Both the position numbers and the translations under genes were made by a program. This document shows, piece by piece, positions 43,475 through 52,144 of a stretch of DNA of 64,000 nt. The first letter of the stretch is position 1. Each line of letters begins with the position of its first letter. This DNA comes from Roseibium sp. MMSF_3544 (GTDB lineage Bacteria; Pseudomonadota; Alphaproteobacteria; Rhizobiales; Stappiaceae): assembly GCF_030732845.1 (NCBI RefSeq), contig NZ_JASHKA010000002.1:1-64000 (forward strand), given 5' to 3'. The notes under the pieces were generated by a model. It did not search any database. It was not told the DNA's origin and worked only from the letters and a program-made list of their open reading frames with translations.

Positions 43475-43842
43475 CGTTATGTCACCAGCGCCGCTCTCTC
43501 CGAACTTCTCCCGGGAGTTGAATGTGCTCGGCGCGTTGTGGGTTTTGAAAATTCAGCCCTGTGGCAACAGGAATTTCGCGTATTAAGGGAAGTCACGGCA
43601 CTGTTTCATGCGTTGTGCTTTCGAACTGAAGACTTGAACAGTATTTGTGATGAAAAAGCAGTTTGGCGCTTCCGTCAGCTGAAATGGATTGCGACATTCA
43701 GGCAGGCACTGGGTCTGAAAGCCTGATCTGAACGTGCAAACCGGTTCGTGATTGTTAAATCTTCCGCTAAAAGCGGAGACTCACCGCTTCGTTGAAACAG
43801 TCGGGACCGGTAGCCGGCACCGCAAACGGGATTTTCTCAGGC

Positions 43843-44997
43843 ATGCTCAGCCGACGATCTTTCAGCGCCATGGCCGCTTTGGCCTGTTTGACTTCACCGA
43901 GTGTGCTCAACGCGCGATCAAAAGCCCGCGTTCTTGTTGTCGGCGCGGGGGCAGCGGGTCTAACCGCGGCCTACCATCTCGCCAATGCCGGTGCCGATGT
44001 CCGCATTCTTGAGGCTTCAAGCCGTTGGGGAGGGCGTTTGAAGCGCGTCGACGGGTTTTCGGAGGTGCCTCTCGATCTTGGTGCGGAGTGGCTTCACGAC
44101 GATCCGACCATGCTGGGCCAGATCATTGGTCGCGGTGACACGGATCTTGATGTTGAGACGATTGACTACCGGCCGCAAACCTACAGGTTTTGGCATGAGG
44201 GCGAACTACACAGCCTGAACGCCTTGAGGCACGCATATGGGGAGGTGAAGTTCTACGACACCACGTGGTACGGCTTTTTCGAGCGATTCATTTTGCCCAC
44301 CGTTCGCAACCTGATTGAATTCAATGCACCCGTTTCGAAAATTGCAAGCATTGGCGACGGCATCTCGGCCCATCTGGAAAGTGGCGCCATTCTTAACGCC
44401 GACAAGATCCTGATCACGGTGCCACTGTCCGTCTTGCAGCAGGACCGAATTGTGTTCTCTGCCGACCTTGCCGAGCCGCGGCTGCGCCACTTGAAGGACA
44501 TTCGCTTCGGTCAAGGGTTCAAGATATTCATGAAGTTTACCGAGCGGTTCTACCCGGACATTTTGATGTTCGGGTCCAGATGGAAAGTGCTGCAAGACAG
44601 CTGGGATGAAAAGATCTACTACGACGCGGCATTGGGCAAACCCACAAGGGACAATATCCTCGGCCTGTTCACCGTCTCCGAAGCATCTCTCCCGCGCGCC
44701 GTGCTCGACGATCGTGCCCTGTTGCAAAGCGTGATGACGGAGCTGACCGAAATCTTCGGGGATGTCGTAGACCGTACCTTCGTCAAGGCAGAAGTGCAGA
44801 ACTGGAGCCGCGACCCGCATATCCTGGGTAGCTATTCCATGTCGAACAATAGCGACATGGACATTGGCGACATCCTCGCGCCGTTGTCCGGGCGCGTATA
44901 TTTTGCCGGAGAAGCGCTTGGTGGTGACGCGCAGTCGACGGTTCACGGCGCCGCGTTTTCCGCGATCGATGCCGTTGAGAGTTTGATTGGCGACTGA
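43843..44997 (+). CDS. Flavin-dependent amine oxidase with Tat-type signal
   Basis: A 384-residue flavoprotein of the monoamine oxidase family. The N-terminus MLSRRSFSAMAALACL fits a twin-arginine signal, so the folded enzyme is probably exported. The FAD-binding loop RVLVVGAGAAGLTAAYHLAN is at about residue 30, followed by ILEASSRWGGRLKR and LDLGAEWLHD. The C-terminal FAD contact is VYFAGEALGG...TVHGAAFSA. The substrate is a primary or secondary amine but not identifiable. ATG 43843 is chosen; a TTG at 43792 would bury the Tat motif. The next gene converges. Confidence 0.85.
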   Translation: MLSRRSFSAMAALACLTSPSVLNARSKARVLVVGAGAAGLTAAYHLANAGADVRILEASSRWGGRLKRVDGFSEVPLDLGAEWLHDDPTMLGQIIGRGDTDLDVETIDYRPQTYRFWHEGELHSLNALRHAYGEVKFYDTTWYGFFERFILPTVRNLIEFNAPVSKIASIGDGISAHLESGAILNADKILITVPLSVLQQDRIVFSADLAEPRLRHLKDIRFGQGFKIFMKFTERFYPDILMFGSRWKVLQDSWDEKIYYDAALGKPTRDNILGLFTVSEASLPRAVLDDRALLQSVMTELTEIFGDVVDRTFVKAEVQNWSRDPHILGSYSMSNNSDMDIGDILAPLSGRVYFAGEALGGDAQSTVHGAAFSAIDAVESLIGD

Positions 44998-45017
44998 GCG
45001 TCGTCGGCGCTGAGTTC

Positions 45018-46430
45018 CTAAAGGACTCTGCCCGGATTGAGCAGGCCCTTGGGGTCAAGGGCAACCTTGATGCGCTGCATCAGGTCCATCTCGATGTCCG
45101 ACTTCACATCTTTCAGGAGCGTGCGCTTGAGCCGGCCAATTCCGTGCTCTGCAGAAATGCTGCCGCCAAAATCCGCGACGATACCGTGAACGATGGCGTT
45201 CATCTCATCCCACTTTGCAAGATAGGCATCCTTGTCGGCTACGACCGGCTGACTGACGTTGAAGTGGATGTTGCCGTCACCGATATGACCGAACGGAACA
45301 GGTCTGCAGCCGGGTACAAAGTCTTGGACTGCCGCCATGGCCACATCGAGAAACTCCGGGATTGCGGCAACGGGAACGGAAACATCATGTTTGATGGAGC
45401 CGCCCTCCGGTTTCTGGACTTCAGACATACCGTGACGCAGATGCCAGAAGTCGTGAACCTGCGACAGGTTCTGGGCGAAGGCGGCATCCTCGATGAGCCC
45501 GTCCTCAAATGCCTGCCCCAGAATGGTTTCCATGAGATCCCTGATTGGGAATGCTTCGGAACCGCTGGAGAGCTCCATGAGAATGTACCACGGGTGAACC
45601 CCCTCCAGCGGATCGCGGGCCCCTTCCAGATGCTTCAGACAGAATTCCAGCCCGACGCGGGGCATGATTTCAAATCCGGTCAGGACTGGCCCGGCTTGTG
45701 CCTTCGCCATTGTAAAGAGCTTCAGTGCATCCTGCGGAGTGGGTAGTCCGATGAAGGCGGCCTCGAGTTTTTTGGGCTTTGGAAACAGCTTGAGCGATGC
45801 GGCGGTAATTATCCCCAGGGTGCCCTCAGCGCCGATAAATAATTGTTTCAAATCATAACCGGTATTGTCCTTACGAAGCGTTCTAAGACCGTTCCAGATT
45901 TCACCGCTTGGCAGCACCACTTCCAGTCCGAGGACGAGGTCGCGGGTGTTGCCATAGGCAAGAACAGCGGTGCCGCCGGCGTTGGTCGAGATGTTGCCGC
46001 CAATTTGGCAGGAGCCCTGTGCACCGAGGGAAAGAGGAAACAACCGGTCGACTTTGTCGGCTTCGTTCTGAAGCGTTTCCAGAATGACGCCAGCCTCCAC
46101 AGTGATGGTGAATCCGGCCGGATCAACTGATCTGACCGTGTTGAGCCGTGACAGCGACAGGACGATTTCATCCCCGGTTTCCTGCGGAATCTGGCCGCCG
46201 ACGAGGCCTGTGTTACCACCCTGCGGTACGATCTTGAGGCCTTGTTTATAGGCATAGGCCATGACCGTCGAAACCTCCTCCGTGCTGCCAGGACGCAGCA
46301 CCATCGGCGTCACGCCCTGGTAGAGATCGCGCCATTCTGTCAGGAACGGTGCCTGCTCGTCGGGGTTGGTCAATACATTGGCTGCACCGATCATTTCAGC
46401 AAAGCGGTCGGTGTGTGCAGTGCGCTCCAT
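45018..46430 (-). CDS. FAD-binding oxidoreductase (D-2-hydroxyacid dehydrogenase type)
   Basis: A 470-residue enzyme of the FAD_binding_4/FAD-oxidase_C family, to which D-lactate dehydrogenase (cytochrome), glycolate oxidase GlcD and D-2-hydroxyglutarate dehydrogenase belong. The FAD-binding part shows IVPQGGNTGLVGGQIPQ near 78 and GGNISTNAGGTAVLAYGNTR near 150. The C-terminal part has the metal-ligand blocks PFGHIGDGNIHFNVSQP and SAEHGIGRLKR. The combination favours a D-2-hydroxyglutarate or D-lactate dehydrogenase; no cysteine-rich Fe-S tail is present. Its start is divergent from fabI, with about 170 bases between the two starts. Confidence 0.9.
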   Translation of the reverse strand: MERTAHTDRFAEMIGAANVLTNPDEQAPFLTEWRDLYQGVTPMVLRPGSTEEVSTVMAYAYKQGLKIVPQGGNTGLVGGQIPQETGDEIVLSLSRLNTVRSVDPAGFTITVEAGVILETLQNEADKVDRLFPLSLGAQGSCQIGGNISTNAGGTAVLAYGNTRDLVLGLEVVLPSGEIWNGLRTLRKDNTGYDLKQLFIGAEGTLGIITAASLKLFPKPKKLEAAFIGLPTPQDALKLFTMAKAQAGPVLTGFEIMPRVGLEFCLKHLEGARDPLEGVHPWYILMELSSGSEAFPIRDLMETILGQAFEDGLIEDAAFAQNLSQVHDFWHLRHGMSEVQKPEGGSIKHDVSVPVAAIPEFLDVAMAAVQDFVPGCRPVPFGHIGDGNIHFNVSQPVVADKDAYLAKWDEMNAIVHGIVADFGGSISAEHGIGRLKRTLLKDVKSDIEMDLMQRIKVALDPKGLLNPGRVL

Positions 46431-46600
46431 GAGCGAGTGTCCTCGTGAAGATTATCAGGGTAGGCGGGCGTCAACATAGTGTGTGTTTGCGCGACCGTCG
46501 ACGGCGTATTCCGTCGCTGCGACTCTTGAAGGAACTAACCCCTTGTGCCATAGGAAGCCAGCCCGCTCGGGTGGTAATGGAATCCTTTTCGGAGATAACG

Positions 46601-47419
46601 ATGGCGGAAACGCGCGGACTGATGAATGGCAAACGCGGCCTGATCATGGGCGTGGCAAACAACAAATCTATTGCCTGGGGTATTGCCAAAGCGCTGGCCG
46701 ACGCGGGAGCCGATCTGGCTCTGACTTATCAGGGCGACGCATTGAAGAAACGGGTTGAGCCGCTTGCTGAGCAATTGGGAGCAATCGTGGTCGGGCACTG
46801 CGATGTGACCGAAGGCGAGACGATCGATGCCGTGTTCAAGGAACTGGAAGACAAGTGGGGCAAGATCGATTTTGTCGTGCACGCCGTGGCGTTTTCCGAC
46901 AAGGCGGAGCTCACCGGACGGTTTGTCGATACATCGTCGGACAATTTCGCCCGCACCATGGATATCTCCTGCTATTCCCTTACAGCTGTCACCCAACGCG
47001 CCGAGAAGCTGATGGCCGATGGCGGGTCGATCCTGACATTGACCTACTACGGCGCTGAAAAGGTCATGCCGCACTACAATGTCATGGGTGTTGCTAAGGC
47101 GGCGCTTGAAACAAGCGTCAAGTATCTGGCCATGGACCTTGGACCGCAGAACATCCGTGTCAACGCGATCTCGGCGGGACCGATCAAGACCCTGGCGGCA
47201 TCGGGTATCGGCGACTTCCGCTATATCCTGAAGTGGAATGAGTACAACTCGCCGCTTCGGCGTACGGTAACGATCGAGGAAGTTGGCGACAGCGCCCTGT
47301 TTCTTCTGTCCGACCTCGGGCGCGGCGTGACCGGTGAAATCCAGCACGTTGACTGCGGATACAACATCGTCGGCATGAAGGCGGTGGATGCCCCGGACAT
47401 CTCGGTCGTCAAGGACTGA
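46601..47419 (+). CDS. fabI: Enoyl-[acyl-carrier-protein] reductase (NADH)
   Basis: The 272-residue short-chain dehydrogenase carries out the last reduction in each fatty-acid elongation round. The nucleotide loop is GLIMGVANNKSIAWGIAKAL near residue 14, the FabI-specific pattern. The active-site Tyr-x6-Lys is PHYNVMGVAKAAL, with the first Tyr in LTYYGAEKVMP. RVNAISAGPIKTLAASGI follows. ATG 46601 is preceded by CGGAGATAACG; the frame opens at 46445 without similarity. A strong terminator follows. In rhizobia fabI often sits near fabA-fabB; here the neighbour is a phosphatase-like gene. Confidence 0.96.
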   Translation: MAETRGLMNGKRGLIMGVANNKSIAWGIAKALADAGADLALTYQGDALKKRVEPLAEQLGAIVVGHCDVTEGETIDAVFKELEDKWGKIDFVVHAVAFSDKAELTGRFVDTSSDNFARTMDISCYSLTAVTQRAEKLMADGGSILTLTYYGAEKVMPHYNVMGVAKAALETSVKYLAMDLGPQNIRVNAISAGPIKTLAASGIGDFRYILKWNEYNSPLRRTVTIEEVGDSALFLLSDLGRGVTGEIQHVDCGYNIVGMKAVDAPDISVVKD

Positions 47420-47430
47420 CCAAACAAGGT

Positions 47431-47457
47431 GGCCGGTTCTGACCGGCCATTTCTTTT
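47431..47457 (+). terminator. Intrinsic terminator after fabI
   Basis: GGCCGGT-TCTG-ACCGGCC is followed by ATTTCTTTT. It ends the fabI transcript 11 bases after the stop codon; the next gene begins 43 bases later. Confidence 0.9.
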
Positions 47458-47499
47458 CCGGCACGGTCGTGGCGCCGGCCTACCTTCTGGAAGCAAGAT

Positions 47500-48144
47500 A
47501 TGACTACGCCTCAGACTGCCGGCGCATCGAAGCGGCTGGCGAAAATGCATGACCCGGAGCTTTTGATTTTCGTCCGGCACGGTCAGACCGACTGGAATGC
47601 CGAAGGCCGCATGCAAGGTCACCGCGATATACCGCTCAATGAAACCGGCCGGGCGCAGGCCACTTCGAACGGTGAACGGCTTGAGGCATTTCTCGCCAAA
47701 GACGGGCTCAATGCGGAAGACTTCGACTATGTTTCCTCTCCGCTGGGGCGCACGCGCGTCACAATGGAGCTTTTGCGCGCAGGCATGGGGCTGAGGGCAG
47801 ACAATTACCGCTTGGATGATCGCCTACTGGAACTGACTTTCGGCGCATGGGAAGGCTTCACGTTTGAAGATCTTGCCGACGAGGAACAGGATCTGATCCT
47901 GCAGCGGCGCGCTGACAAATGGCGCTTCGTTCCGCCGGGCGGCGAAAGCTACGAAATGCTGACCGAACGTGTTCGCGACTGGCTCGGGACAGTCGACAAG
48001 CCAACCGTCGTCGTTTCGCATGGCGGCGTTTTTCGCGTGTTGCGCGGTTTGCTTGAAGGTTTGGAAACCGCTCACGTGCCGAAACTGGATGTGCCGCAGG
48101 ACAAGGTTTTTGTCTGGCACGGCAGCCGGTTCAGAGCAATCTGA
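47500..48144 (+). CDS. Histidine phosphatase family protein (phosphoglycerate mutase-like)
   Basis: A 214-residue protein with an intact phosphohistidine motif LLIFVRHGQTDWNAEGRMQG near residue 25. It continues with the family blocks IPLNETGRAQA, YVSSPLGRTRVTMELL and TFGAWEGFTFEDL, and the second His in VVVSHGGVFRVLRGLL. All catalytic residues (Arg-His, Arg, Glu, His) are present, in contrast to the degenerate domain at 30-31 kb. The substrate may be a sugar phosphate, cobalamin precursor or nucleotide. Right after the stop there is a TAGGGT palindrome. Confidence 0.9.
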   Translation: MTTPQTAGASKRLAKMHDPELLIFVRHGQTDWNAEGRMQGHRDIPLNETGRAQATSNGERLEAFLAKDGLNAEDFDYVSSPLGRTRVTMELLRAGMGLRADNYRLDDRLLELTFGAWEGFTFEDLADEEQDLILQRRADKWRFVPPGGESYEMLTERVRDWLGTVDKPTVVVSHGGVFRVLRGLLEGLETAHVPKLDVPQDKVFVWHGSRFRAI

Positions 48145-48146
48145 AT

Positions 48147-48162
48147 TAGGGTCCTGACCCTA
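48147..48162. repeat. TAGGGTC palindrome after the phosphatase gene
   Basis: The 16-base palindrome TAGGGTCCTGACCCTA begins 3 bases after the stop codon. Its ends equal those of the MITE-like elements (TAGGGTC...), so it may be a minimal remnant. The rest of the 48163-48352 gap shows no gene; TTGCGA...TCGCAA near 48225 is another small dyad. Confidence 0.5.
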
Positions 48163-48352
48163 AACCGCACAGGTGCTGCCCGCCGCTTTGGTGGACTGTG
48201 AACCTGTAGATTGATTGATCGCATTGCGACCAGTTGCATCGCAACGCACTCTGACCCCACACTTTACACAATTAAGTGACTGTTTTTGTTCGTGGCATTG
48301 GTGATCGACTTTCTGCGCTGCCACGTAGGATCGGCAATTTCAGGGGGAAGCA

Positions 48353-49522
48353 GTGTCTGCAGAAAATTTTTATCGTGAGCTGCCGAGCTTTTCAGATTTC
48401 AGCAATGTCGCCGAACTGAACGACTATCGTCCCGTTCCAGATGACTGGTATGTGCTTGCCGCCGATATTGTCCGTTCAGGTGATGCGGTGGCGGAAGGCC
48501 GTTACAAGGACGTCAACATGGTGGGCGCTTCGGTCATCGCGGCAGTCCTCAACAGCGTCAGCCGGGATCGTGTGCCGTTCGTCTTCGGCGGCGACGGCGC
48601 CATGTTGCTGGTCCCTGAAGGAGACCTCGAGAGTGGCAAGGCAGCGCTTGCTGGCGTTGTGGGTCTTGCCAGGCAGGTCATGGACCTGGAATTGAGAGCC
48701 GCAGCCATCCCGGTGGCGGAAATCAGGAGCAGGGGCGGTGACATCAAGCTGCGCAAATATCTTCTGAGCCCGGGAAACCATCTGGCCATGATCGTTGGTG
48801 ACGGTCTTGGAATTGCTGACGAGCTTCTAAAAGATCCGGAAGCCGTCCGGCCCTACGCGATCAAATCCGAAGACACTGATCTGCCGCCGCTGGACGGTCT
48901 TTCATGCCGCTGGGAGCCACTGCCGGCGCAAAACGGGCAGATTGTCTCGCTGATCCTGAAGCCGGCGGGCGCGCGGTCTCTGACGGAATTGATGGACCGG
49001 ATCGGTGAGGAACTCGGTTTCAACCCCCTCGTCGATGATGCCCGGGCGATGATGGCGACAAAGCAACGCCTGAAGTTCCGTTTTCCACCCAAGGGGCTCG
49101 GACTGGAAGTCAATCTGGGCTCCGCCGGCCAGCTTGCGAGCGGATGGACGAAAACCGTCCTTGAATGCGTCTTCTTCGTCTGGAGTTATACGACGGGTTG
49201 GCGGGTCGGTCCTTTCGATCCCAAGAAGTACTTCAAGGAACTCAGTCTCAACACGGACCACCGAAAAGTCGGCGACAGCCTGCAACTCGTGCTCGACCTC
49301 ACACCCGAACAGCTTGAGGCCCTCAAAACCTGCCTTGGTACAGCCTTCGCGGAAGGCGACGTGGTGTACGGCATGCATGTATCAAATGAGGCGCTCATGA
49401 CCTGTTTCGTGCAAGACATTGCCAATAGCCAACACATCCATTTCGTCGATGGTGCCGATGGCGGTCTCTCAATGGCCGCGGCCGAATTCAAGGAGCGTCA
49501 GGCAAGTTCTGCGGCCGCCTGA
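48353..49522 (+). CDS. DUF3095 domain-containing protein
   Basis: A 389-residue protein matching DUF3095. The N-terminal YRPVPDDWYVLAADIVRSGD and RVPFVFGGDGAMLLVP resemble the palm domain of class III nucleotide cyclases: Asp in ADIVRS and Gly-Gly-Asp-Gly where the second metal Asp stands. The last third is a separate domain with the motif LECVFFVWSYTTGWRVGPFD and ends ...HFVDGADGGLSMAA. The family is thought to be cyclase-related, but no product is established. The start is a GTG after AGGGGGAAGCA. It stands alone, with the second GGDEF/EAL gene convergent 44 bases away. Confidence 0.85.
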   Translation: MSAENFYRELPSFSDFSNVAELNDYRPVPDDWYVLAADIVRSGDAVAEGRYKDVNMVGASVIAAVLNSVSRDRVPFVFGGDGAMLLVPEGDLESGKAALAGVVGLARQVMDLELRAAAIPVAEIRSRGGDIKLRKYLLSPGNHLAMIVGDGLGIADELLKDPEAVRPYAIKSEDTDLPPLDGLSCRWEPLPAQNGQIVSLILKPAGARSLTELMDRIGEELGFNPLVDDARAMMATKQRLKFRFPPKGLGLEVNLGSAGQLASGWTKTVLECVFFVWSYTTGWRVGPFDPKKYFKELSLNTDHRKVGDSLQLVLDLTPEQLEALKTCLGTAFAEGDVVYGMHVSNEALMTCFVQDIANSQHIHFVDGADGGLSMAAAEFKERQASSAAA

Positions 49523-49566
49523 CATCGTTCAGGTAAAATCCCCGAACTCTGGTTGCCCACCCGGTC

Positions 49567-51849
49567 TCATCCGACGGCGGCTGTATGTCCGGTCTGGGGT
49601 TTCGGCCGTTGCACGAAGTTCTGCTTGAGGATCATGGTGGCAAGTTCATTTTCCGGGACGGCCCTGGAAATGAGGAAGCCCTGGATAACATCGCAGCCAT
49701 TTTGTTCCAGCCACTGGCGCTCACCAGGCGTTTCAACACCTTCGGCAAGTACGCTGATATCCAGGCTTTTGGCCAGGTTGATCAAGGCGCTGGTGAATTT
49801 TTGCAAGTCCGGCTTGCTGTCGACGCCGGCAATAAAGCTGCGGTCAATCTTTACCCGGTCAATCTTGAGGTCTCGCAGGCTGGATATGCTGGAATGGCCT
49901 GTACCGAAATCGTCAAGTTCGATGAAAAAGCCAAGATCCGACAATCTGGCGATGTTTTCCTTGATCGGCATCGCCTTGTCCTCGTCGATCATGACGGCCT
50001 CCAGGATTTCAAGACTGATCAGGGAGGGGTCAAGTCCGGCCTCTTCAACCTGGCGATAAAGCGCCTCGACGGCCTTCGCGCTGCTCAGGAGATCCGCCGT
50101 GACATTCAAGCCGAAATGCACATTGCGCCGTGTTCTGCCGGACAATTCGGCGGCGAGCGCAACCGTCTTCTCGCGCACAATGGTCTCGATCCGATCCATA
50201 TGGCCCGCTTCGGCAGCAGCCGGAAGGAAATATCCCGGATAGCGAATGTGCTTGTCATCCAGCCAGCGGACGAGCGCCTCTGCTCCAACCACCTCGTCGG
50301 TGTGGATATCCACCTGCGGTTGGAACCAGGGCGTGATGTCGCCATTGATCAGGGCTTTGGATAGATTCTGGGCAATTTCTCCGTATTCCTCAAAGGCGTC
50401 ACGCATCTTCGCGGTGAAGATTTCGCACTTCCTTGGGGCTTTTTGTTTCGCGGAACGCAGCGCCAGCGCTGCATCGACCAGCGTCTGGTCGCTCACCGGA
50501 TCGCCGGGTTGGCTGATTAGCAGACCGGCACTCGATTCAAGCACCGTCTTCTTGTCCTCAACCAGGCGTTCCTTGCCAAGCTCTCGAATGATCCGTGCGG
50601 GCAGCTTTTCGAAGTCTTCCGTGTCGGTGACACGCGGACGCATCAGCGTGAATTCGGTACCGCCCGTGCGGCACAAAAAGTCCTGAGCGTCCGCGAACTG
50701 GACCAGTTCTTCGGCAACGTCCCTCAGGATCGCGTCACCGTTCTGGTCGCCAAACAGATCGTTGACCTTCTTGAAATGCCTGACATCGATGATCACGAGG
50801 CCGGCGCGATCCGTCTCCTGCGCGCTGGGCATGGCTCTGATTGTCTTCAAAAGGGCGCGGCGGTTGGGCAGGCCCGTCAGCGGATCGTGAAATCCGAGGT
50901 TATCGAATTCTTCCTGGGTGCGGACCGCCAGTGCCCTGCTTAGTGCGACGGCGATGGCAAAGGCGGCAATGATCACAAGGCCGCCGACAAGGCCAGCGAG
51001 GGCAACCGCAAACAGCGTTTCGGCCCGTTGTTCCTGCAGGTCTTCGTGCAGATAGTCCGCTGCCACCTGCCAGAGGGCGAAAATCGTGCGCACGAAGTCG
51101 GGCTGTATGACGTTCAGCTGCTCGTTGGTAATGTCACCGCCACTTGAGCCCTTGATCGTGGAGGAGAGCAGTTTCGCGCCTGCAGACTGATAGGCGAGAT
51201 TTGCGCTTCGGAAGGCCGCCGCTTTATCGCGCAGGATGTCCGCCTTCGGCCCTTTGAGGTTTTTGAAGTTTTCGATCGTTGCACGGGAGGCGCCGTCGGC
51301 AGCGACCTTGAACTGGCCACCCTGAACGGGAACCAGCATCTTGTCCCACGTGTTGATGCTGTCCTTGGCGCTCAGCATTTTGCCGTTCTTCACCATCACG
51401 GACGTCTCGATGACGACACTCAGCAGCGTGTCATTGATCAGATGGGGGAATTTCGAAGTCTCGTAAGATGCCGACGAGTTGAGCTTTGCAAGCCGAGATA
51501 TCGAGGATGTCAGCGTCCTTGCGTTGCGCAATGCATTGGGAATGTTCGGTTCTTTAAGAAAGCCGTCCAGCTCTGCCAAGAGTTCGTCCGACCGATCCGG
51601 CGACCCGAACTCGGCGAGCTTCATATGCAACATTTCGGTTGGCTGGTCGATCTTGCCCGTCAATGCCTTCTCCTGCATCAACGGTCCGAGAGCCTGAATA
51701 AGGTTCAAGCCGGCGAGGCTCCGGTCGATCGAGCTGACATTTTCGAATTTGCTGTTGAACCAGAGAGAGGCAAACAGCAGGCAGGGTGCCAGCAAGAAAA
51801 CGATAAGACCTGTCAGCCAACCTCGGATGTGCACCTTTGTGCCCCACAT
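49567..51849 (-). CDS. Membrane GGDEF/EAL protein with degenerate cyclase domain
   Basis: A 760-residue protein with an N-terminal membrane segment (about 10-30), a periplasmic sensor-like region of about 245 residues, a second membrane segment (about 280-303), a GGDEF domain (about 315-480) and an EAL domain (about 495-750). The cyclase signature is broken: GGDEF reads GGTEF (396-400) and the first metal motif is IIDVRHFKKVND, with Asp replaced by Arg. The EAL part keeps GAEALVRW (524-526) and ELDDFGTGHSS. The likely role is c-di-GMP phosphodiesterase controlled by the periplasmic domain, with the dead cyclase as a GTP sensor. The ATG at 51849 has a poor ribosome site. Confidence 0.9.
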   Translation of the reverse strand: MWGTKVHIRGWLTGLIVFLLAPCLLFASLWFNSKFENVSSIDRSLAGLNLIQALGPLMQEKALTGKIDQPTEMLHMKLAEFGSPDRSDELLAELDGFLKEPNIPNALRNARTLTSSISRLAKLNSSASYETSKFPHLINDTLLSVVIETSVMVKNGKMLSAKDSINTWDKMLVPVQGGQFKVAADGASRATIENFKNLKGPKADILRDKAAAFRSANLAYQSAGAKLLSSTIKGSSGGDITNEQLNVIQPDFVRTIFALWQVAADYLHEDLQEQRAETLFAVALAGLVGGLVIIAAFAIAVALSRALAVRTQEEFDNLGFHDPLTGLPNRRALLKTIRAMPSAQETDRAGLVIIDVRHFKKVNDLFGDQNGDAILRDVAEELVQFADAQDFLCRTGGTEFTLMRPRVTDTEDFEKLPARIIRELGKERLVEDKKTVLESSAGLLISQPGDPVSDQTLVDAALALRSAKQKAPRKCEIFTAKMRDAFEEYGEIAQNLSKALINGDITPWFQPQVDIHTDEVVGAEALVRWLDDKHIRYPGYFLPAAAEAGHMDRIETIVREKTVALAAELSGRTRRNVHFGLNVTADLLSSAKAVEALYRQVEEAGLDPSLISLEILEAVMIDEDKAMPIKENIARLSDLGFFIELDDFGTGHSSISSLRDLKIDRVKIDRSFIAGVDSKPDLQKFTSALINLAKSLDISVLAEGVETPGERQWLEQNGCDVIQGFLISRAVPENELATMILKQNFVQRPKPQTGHTAAVG

Positions 51850-52144
51850 TCAACTACCCAAGCATCAGTTTAATAACCGCGGAGCCTTAAAGATTGGCAA
51901 ATAGGAAGTCGTGATTCCGATCAATACGGCGTATTACAGAGCTTCTTTTTTGCGCCTCACGCAACCGTGATAGTATTGCTGCGGGTTTGCTTAACTTTGA
52001 TTTCAAGGCATCCGGTGTTCTGCTCGAACTCATCTGATGCGGATCGACATGCGGCTCGGATCTGGATGAAGGGCTTGAGCTTCTTCCCATGATGGCTTAT
52101 CGCTCGGCGCCTGACGTCTTTCCCGTTTGCATTCGGAAATCTTC

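Larger units (their letters stand above)
42789..43842. other. About 1 kb AT-rich non-coding region upstream of dnaA
   Basis: No convincing gene lies between dnaA and the amine oxidase gene. The part from about 42900 to 43260 is much richer in A and T than the rest of the window (for example AATTTAATAAAAATTTAAC). I found no exact TTATCCACA DnaA box. It contains two terminator-like hairpins on opposite strands (43290 and 43450), which suggests one or two small transcripts. A hairpin CCGCT-AAA-AGCGG occurs near 43760. A short plus-strand frame at 43538-43726 is not supported by a ribosome-binding site or by similarity. Confidence 0.55.

Noticed and set aside
43538-43726. 62-residue plus-strand frame upstream of the amine oxidase
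   Set aside because: GTG start without a Shine-Dalgarno sequence and no similarity that I recognise; it ends before a hairpin but nothing else supports it.
42837-43790. Replication origin next to dnaA
   Set aside because: The region is AT-rich, but I found no exact DnaA box and rhizobial origins are usually not at dnaA.
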